NCBI RefSeq assembly: GCF_027107535.1
Contig: NZ_CP114283.1
Span: 4,774,001 to 4,838,000 of the forward strand
DNA: 64,000 bases
DNA from: Streptomyces aurantiacus
Lineage (GTDB): Bacteria; Actinomycetota; Actinomycetes; Streptomycetales; Streptomycetaceae
Direction of reading: 5' to 3'
The first letter of the stretch is position 1. Each line of letters opens with the position of its first letter. Under the pieces are notes generated by a model. The model was not told the origin of the DNA. It did no database searches and worked only from the letters and a program-made list of their open reading frames with translations. Positions 59,590-64,000 of the stretch are shown here, piece after piece. The position numbers and the translations under genes are program-made.

Positions 59590-60713
59590 CCCGGCAACCA
59601 GTGAGGCCTCCCATGGACATCAGCACACCTCTCACCCGGCCGCCGGACCTGTACGGCAGACCGCGCAGCGACTCCTTCATGCAGAAGCTGGCGGCTTTCA
59701 GCGACAACGCGGTCACGCGCCTCGCGCGGCGCGGCACTCCTCCCAGGCGCCCGCAGGCCACCGGGATGCCCGTGATCCGGGAACTGGTGGTCGCCGCCAG
59801 GCACCAAGAGACCGAGGATGTCGTCTCCCTGCGGCTGGCAGCACCCGACGGGGGAACACTCCCGCCCTGGCAGCCCGGCGCCCACATCGAACTGCGCCTG
59901 CCCTCCGGCCGCAAGCGGCAGTACTCCCTGTGCGGCGACCCCGCCGACCGGCACCGGTACCGCATCGCGGTGCGCCGCATCGCCGATGGCGCAGGCGGTT
60001 CGGCCGAGGTGCACGACACCCTCGGAGATGGTGAGCGGGTCGCCGTCACCGCGCCCCGGAACGCCTTCCCCTTCGCCGCCGAACCCTTCGTCCTGCTCAT
60101 CGCGGGCGGCATCGGAATCACCCCGATCCTGCCGATGGCCCGGGAAGCCGCCCGACGCGGACTGGGCTGGAGGCTCGTACACACCGGACGCAGCCGCGGC
60201 TCGATGCCCTTCGCGGCAGAGCTGGCCGAACTCGCGGCCGCAGCACCTGGCCAGGTCTCCATCCGTCCTGACGACGAGTCCGGCGTGCCCGAAGCAGCCG
60301 ATCTGTTGAGCTTGGGCCCGGCGGAGGGCGCGGTGTACTGCTGCGGGCCCGCGCCCATGATCGACGGCGTTCGGCGCGCCTTCGGTGGCAGCCGCGCGTC
60401 AGCCCTGCACTTCGAGCGTTTCGCCCCGGCCCCGATCACGGACGGCCGTCCCTTCGAACTTCAGCTGGGCGACACCGGACGGGTTCTGTCAGTGCCGTAC
60501 GACCGCTCCGCCCTGGATGTTCTCCAAGAGGCCCTGCCGGACCTGCCGTTCTCCTGCCGCCAGGGGTTCTGCGGCACGTGCCGGGTACGGGTGGCCCATG
60601 GCCGTGTCGATCACCGTGACCGCCGGCTCACCGCCACCGAACGTGCGGCCGGCGCCATGCTGCCCTGCGTCTCGCGCGCACTGGAAGGTGAGCGGTTGGT
60701 GCTGGAGCTGTGA
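59586..60713 (+). CDS. Ferredoxin-NADP reductase-type oxidoreductase with 2Fe-2S domain
   Basis: Flavin/iron-sulphur reductase of 375 residues (phthalate dioxygenase reductase order: FMN/FAD barrel, NAD domain, plant-type ferredoxin). FAD/FMN motif KRQYSLCGDP (RxYS), NAD motif LLIAGGIGITPILPMA, Cys-Gly YCCGPAPMI, and the cluster ligands in CRQGFCGTCRVRV with a final Cys in MLPCVSRAL. Start taken at ATG 59586, overlapping the previous stop by four bases; ATG 59613 is the alternative. Last gene of the operon; it likely supplies electrons to the diiron-like protein encoded just before. Confidence 0.92.
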   Translation: MTRQPVRPPMDISTPLTRPPDLYGRPRSDSFMQKLAAFSDNAVTRLARRGTPPRRPQATGMPVIRELVVAARHQETEDVVSLRLAAPDGGTLPPWQPGAHIELRLPSGRKRQYSLCGDPADRHRYRIAVRRIADGAGGSAEVHDTLGDGERVAVTAPRNAFPFAAEPFVLLIAGGIGITPILPMAREAARRGLGWRLVHTGRSRGSMPFAAELAELAAAAPGQVSIRPDDESGVPEAADLLSLGPAEGAVYCCGPAPMIDGVRRAFGGSRASALHFERFAPAPITDGRPFELQLGDTGRVLSVPYDRSALDVLQEALPDLPFSCRQGFCGTCRVRVAHGRVDHRDRRLTATERAAGAMLPCVSRALEGERLVLEL

Positions 60714-60890
60714 GCGAGAGCCGCGCGCTCGTCGGCCACGCCCTCCGTAGCCGCTCCAAAATCATCAGAGGGACGACGAAAGCGGCGAACCACCCCTGTG
60801 CGCCACACCCGTCGGCCGACGTCGCCCTCAACTACTGCCGTCAGGCGCCCAGACGTGAACACCTAACGACACTGCGCAAATACAAACTAG

Positions 60891-61826
60891 AGGACGTCTG
60901 AAAAGCCTGCCAGCGGGCTGGTCTTGCGAGGCGCCGCGCGAGGAGCATGGCCATGGTGAGGTAGATGGCGTTCTCTGAACACACGCTCAGGTACTCAAAG
61001 TCCTTCGACAGGCGCGGCACCGTCCCAGCCAGGCGATGGTCCGCTCTACCACCCAACGTCGCGAGACCACTGCGAAGAGGGGCACGGCCGGAGGCGGTGT
61101 CCCTACCTTCGCCCAGGCCGAGCGGAATCCTCCGTCGCGGCGCTGCACGACCTGCACGGTGATGCCGGTGGCTTCCCGGGCCCAGGCATGGAAGTCGGCA
61201 CCGAGGGTACCCCGGGTCCGCCCACACGCGCCGAAGTCGCGGAAAAGCATCGGCAGCCTGGGAGAACAGCACCGCGGCGCCACCACGATCGCCGACGCTC
61301 GCCGGGCTCACACAAGCGGCCAGGACGGTGCCGCATGTATCGACGAGCAGGTGGCGCTTGATGCCGCTGATACCTTCTTGCCGCCGTCGTACCCGTGCAG
61401 ACCACCGCGTTCACTGGCCCTCACGCTCTGACTGTCCACTCGGCCGCGCTGGGAGTGGGATCACGGCCGAGCTGCACCCGGTCGCGTTCGCGCAGAGCCG
61501 TCAACATCCGCTCCCCCACACCTTCTTGCTGCCATCACCGCCAGTAGTGATAGACGGTCTGCCACGGCGGCAGGTCATGCGGCAACAATCTCCAGGCACA
61601 GCCGCCCGCAGCCGTACGCCAACGCGTTCAGGATCTCCCGCCGCGCGTGTATCGCCGACCGACCACCGGGCTTGACCGCCGCAACCAGCGGACAGAGGAT
61701 CTCCCACTCCGGATCGGACAGATCAGTCGAGTACCGGGAACGCAGCCCGCACACCCCAGGCCCCGAAAGTGCGCCACCGCCCCGCTACCAGGGAACGTGC
61801 CCGCTGACCGGCCTTTCAGACGCCCT
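60891..61826 (-). mobile_element. IS5-type element, degenerate transposase, ends intact
   Basis: A 936-bp element. Left end AGGACGTCTGAAAAGCC and, reversed, right end AGGGCGTCTGAAAGGCC; CTAG flanks both sides as target duplication. Inside, minus-strand frames read RYSTDLSDPEWEILCPLV-like start, GLHGYDGGKKVSGIKRHLLV, DTCGTVLAA, GADFHAWAREATGITVQVVQ, RRWVVERTIAWLGRCR, the IS5/ISL2-type DDE transposase, but spread over several frames with stops. The element is dead in cis but its ends could be moved in trans. Confidence 0.8.
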
Positions 61827-61894
61827 CTAGCCACTTCCGATGAAGAGATCTCCCACCAACAACTCGACGATCTACCCAACATGCCGACCACTCG

Positions 61895-62110
61895 CTACAT
61901 CCGCGACATCTCGTCGTCGCCGCGGTGCTGCCGCCGCGGGACGACCGATTGGAGGCCCTGCCCCGCTGGGCGGACGCTCTTCTGGCCCAGGCACCGCTCC
62001 CCCAGCGCAAGTTCCTCATCCCCTGCACCCATTGATATCTGCTCCACCGCATCCGCCGGGCCCACCAGCACCGTCCGCTACGCGCCGGCACGCAGCACCA
62101 GATGCGATCG
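61895..62110 (+). pseudogene. Recombinase- or transposase-associated fragment
   Basis: The plus strand reads HLVVAAVLPPRDDRLEALPR, WADALLAQAPLPQRKFLIPC and, after a stop or shift, YLLHRIRRAHQHRPLR. The pattern (helical, with HRIRR near the end) recalls accessory proteins of actinomycete integrases, but it is too short to assign. It starts right after the IS5-type element. Confidence 0.35.
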
Positions 62111-62372
62111 CGGCACAAGTCACTGCCTCCTCACGCCTTCGGGTGTTTCATACCCGGTGCCGAACTGCGTACGAACGGCTCCGACGGGCGGCCCTTCCGA
62201 CTCCTGACCGGAGGATCGTCTGCGTGGGCGCAGCGGTGTGTAGCTGCTCGGCGTCGATTGCGGTCTCCATTAGAAGTGGTCGGGGAGCCATGGCTCTTTG
62301 TCGGTGGTGCTGCGGATGCCGCGTCGGTGACCCGAAGCGGATGAAAACGTCGGGCCCGGGCAGGAGAAACAG

Positions 62373-62612
62373 ATGGCTGACCTTTCAGAGTTGCTGCAGC
62401 AGGCGATGCGCCGTCGTCACCTGAACGCGCAGGCCCTCGCCGCGCGGACCGGTATCCGCACCCCCCGCATTCGTGTCTTCGCCCAGGACGGTGCCCGCGG
62501 CCCCGTCCATCCCACGCAGGAGGAGCTGGCCGAACTCGCCGCCGCCCTGGCCCTCCCCCTTCCTGAGGTCCTTGATGCCGCCCGTACTCCCCAGGCGGCG
62601 CCGACACCTTGA
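62373..62612 (+). CDS. Small helix-turn-helix protein
   Basis: Protein of 79 residues. GGAG eight bases before ATG 62373. LSELLQQAMRRRHLNAQALA, ARTGIRTPRIRVFAQDGARG, then HPTQEELAELAAALALPLPE VL form an XRE-like HTH with a longer loop between helices. It may be an antitoxin-like or phage-type regulator; no partner is next to it. Confidence 0.7.
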   Translation: MADLSELLQQAMRRRHLNAQALAARTGIRTPRIRVFAQDGARGPVHPTQEELAELAAALALPLPEVLDAARTPQAAPTP

Positions 62613-62689
62613 ACCTGCCCCGGCATGCGGGCGTGTCAGGCGGCGGCGCGGGCCTTGGTCCAGGGATCAAGTGGATCGTGGCTTCTTCG

Positions 62690-62950
62690 TCTGATGGTCA
62701 CGGTGGTGAGGGCTCGCTCGCCGAGGGAGCGGCTGAACCGGATACTCATTGACGGGCCGCTGGGGATGCGGCGCACCGTCGGAATGTGAGTGCGTGTCTG
62801 TCAGCGCGTCGGTATCGTCCGCCAGCAGGGTGGCCAGCAGCGCGGAGTTCGTGTCGTGGCCCATGGCGTCGGTGATCGACAGGTGCAGGCGTTCTGGTCG
62901 AGGGAGCAGTCGTAGGTGTCGCCAGCGAACATTGCGCTCGCTGCGCCGCT
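62690..62950 (-). pseudogene. PP2C/SpoIIE-type phosphatase fragment
   Basis: Minus-strand frame PRPERLHLSITDAMGHDTNS followed by ALLATLLADDTDA matches the DxMGHG...LLA core of SpoIIE-type serine phosphatases. Only about 40 residues are recognisable, then proline-rich sequence. Upstream parts of the phosphatase domain and metal ligands are missing. Confidence 0.6.
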
Positions 62951-63043
62951 GTCGGGGCACTGGCTCATGCTGCTGCGAGGAGTCGCCCAGGCGGAGGCTC
63001 AGGACCGAGCATCCGTCCGGGCGGCAGCTCTACGGATAGGTCT

Positions 63044-64000
63044 CTACAGTGCGGTGGCCCGCACCGGTTCCACGGTCTTGACCTTCACCGGTTCGATGTC
63101 GGGTGCGCTGTGCCGCTGGGCCCAGTTCTCCAGGGCCGTGCGGCAGGCGTGGTCGAGGTGGTGCAGGCCGGACAGGTCCACTTCGATCGGCCGGTCCTGC
63201 GGAAGGGCCTCCAGGCTGTCGAGTATCTTCGGCAGTCGCAGGAACGTCGCATTTCCTGACAGGTACACCTGGATCGGCCCGGCGCCCTTGTCTATGACCT
63301 CCGTCTTCAGATGTGATGCCTCCCAAGCGGTCTTGATCACCGCCAGGGCCAGACCGATGAGTACGCCCTCGAACATGCTCACGGCGACGATCGAAACGGC
63401 CGTGACCAGCAGAATCAACGCTTCACCTTTGTGGCCCCGCCACAGCCCGGCGAGCTGGCGGAACGGGATCAGTTTCCAGCCCACGTTCATCAGAATGCCG
63501 GCGAGGGCGGGCAGAGGGATCAGCGCCAGCGCGGAGGGCAGCGCGGCTGCGAACAGCAGCAGCCACAGGCCGTGCAGTACACGCGACGCCTTGGTCTTCG
63601 CGCCCGCGTCGACGTTGGCGGAGCTGCGCACGATCACCGCGGTCATCGGCAGCGCACCCAGCAGACCGCACACGGTGTTGCCCGCACCCTGGGCAATCAT
63701 CTCCTTGTCGTATTGGGTGCGCGGACCGTCGTGCAGCCGGTCCACCGCGGCTGCGCTGAACAGCGACTCGGCGGAGGCGATCAGCGCGAACGCGATGATC
63801 GTGCCCCAGATGGCCGGACCAGCGAGCTCACCGAAGGCGTCGCTGCCAGGCGGCTGGACGGCGCCGAGCAGGCCCTCCACCTCGACGGTGGCGACTGGCA
63901 GGCTGAAGGCGAGCGAAGCGAGGGTGGCCAGCAGTACCGCAGCGAGGGCGCCGGGCATGGCCTGTGCCTTCTTCGGCAACTTCTTCCACAGCATGATGAT
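63044..64000 (-). CDS. SulP-family anion transporter with STAS domain, 5' end beyond window
   Basis: At least 318 residues of an SLC26/SulP transporter for sulphate or bicarbonate; the start lies past the window end. Membrane helices and signature: GTIIAFALIASAESLFSAAA, YDKEMIAQGAGNTVCGLLGA, TAVIVRSSANVDAGAKTKAS, LPSALALIPLPALAGILMNV, AVSIVAVSMFEGVLIGLALA. A cytoplasmic STAS domain follows (VYLSGNATFLRLPKILDSLE, IEVDLSGLHHLDHACRTAL). Ser replaced by His (LHHLDHA) at the usual phosphosite. The neighbouring phosphatase fragment is unrelated as far as can be seen. Confidence 0.9.
   Translation of the reverse strand: MIMLWKKLPKKAQAMPGALAAVLLATLASLAFSLPVATVEVEGLLGAVQPPGSDAFGELAGPAIWGTIIAFALIASAESLFSAAAVDRLHDGPRTQYDKEMIAQGAGNTVCGLLGALPMTAVIVRSSANVDAGAKTKASRVLHGLWLLLFAAALPSALALIPLPALAGILMNVGWKLIPFRQLAGLWRGHKGEALILLVTAVSIVAVSMFEGVLIGLALAVIKTAWEASHLKTEVIDKGAGPIQVYLSGNATFLRLPKILDSLEALPQDRPIEVDLSGLHHLDHACRTALENWAQRHSAPDIEPVKVKTVEPVRATAL

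Overview
The window looks like Streptomyces (or a close actinomycete) accessory chromosome. GC is very high with strongly GC-biased third positions, starts are often GTG with GGAGG-type ribosome binding sites, and many genes belong to typical Streptomyces families (macrolide glycosyltransferase, tetrahydroxynaphthalene synthase, replication-relaxation proteins, GL-repeat NACHT protein). I found no rRNA, tRNA or CRISPR array. Transposable elements, gene fragments and dispersed repeats are dense, so this reads as a decayed, repeatedly invaded region rather than core genome.

Layout. 0-3.2 kb: a small hypothetical gene cut in two by an intact IS21-family element (istA/istB, matching ends, 5-bp target duplication); an intact paralogue of the gene lies at 8.1 kb. 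3.2-7.4 kb: STAS fragment, hotdog thioesterase, macrolide-type glycosyltransferase, secreted CocE/S15-type hydrolase. 7.44-7.64 kb: a 207-bp MITE-like element whose identical inverted copy sits at 49.4 kb, so about 42 kb is bracketed by perfect inverted repeats. 7.6-20 kb: accessory island with a Y-family polymerase fragment, membrane NACHT NTPase, one full and two broken replication-relaxation-type genes, small Cys-pair proteins, a cold-shock-like protein and a two-gene operon (17.1-19.7 kb) that I read as an amyloid-signalling NLR/effector immunity pair. 20-32.3 kb: natural-product locus with a condensation/PapA-like gene fused in frame to a decapitated helicase, P450, FAD oxidase, MarR regulator, RppA-type type III PKS, O-methyltransferase, small membrane protein and multicopper oxidase. 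32.3-35.6 kb: remnants of IS110, IS256 and IS30, an MpaB-type oxygenase, and a GNAT gene carried inside a 578-bp cassette with perfect terminal repeats. 36-40 kb: RHH/PIN-like toxin-antitoxin pair, hypothetical genes, secreted ricin-type protein. 40-49 kb: NmrA-like protein, two short-chain dehydrogenases, second CocE hydrolase, two TetR genes (one frameshifted) and a DUF3533 membrane protein. Four promoters here share one palindromic operator, so this is a local TetR regulon. 49.8-54 kb: LipB-like transferase and an MMPL exporter divergent from its TetR. 54.8-60.7 kb: TetR divergent from a coupled five-gene operon (SDR, MBL-fold protein, alpha/beta hydrolase, PF10118 metal-dependent hydrolase, ferredoxin-type reductase). 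60.9-64 kb: degenerate IS5-type element, HTH protein, phosphatase fragment and a SulP transporter running off the window end.

How genes may work together. The type III PKS should make 1,3,6,8-tetrahydroxynaphthalene, which the methyltransferase, P450, FAD oxidase and multicopper oxidase could methylate and oxidatively couple into a pigment or naphthoquinone. In the NLR pair, a sensor with TPR repeats and P-loop would pass a signal to a small membrane-active effector through a shared motif. All functions are read from sequence and recalled family knowledge; no searches were run.
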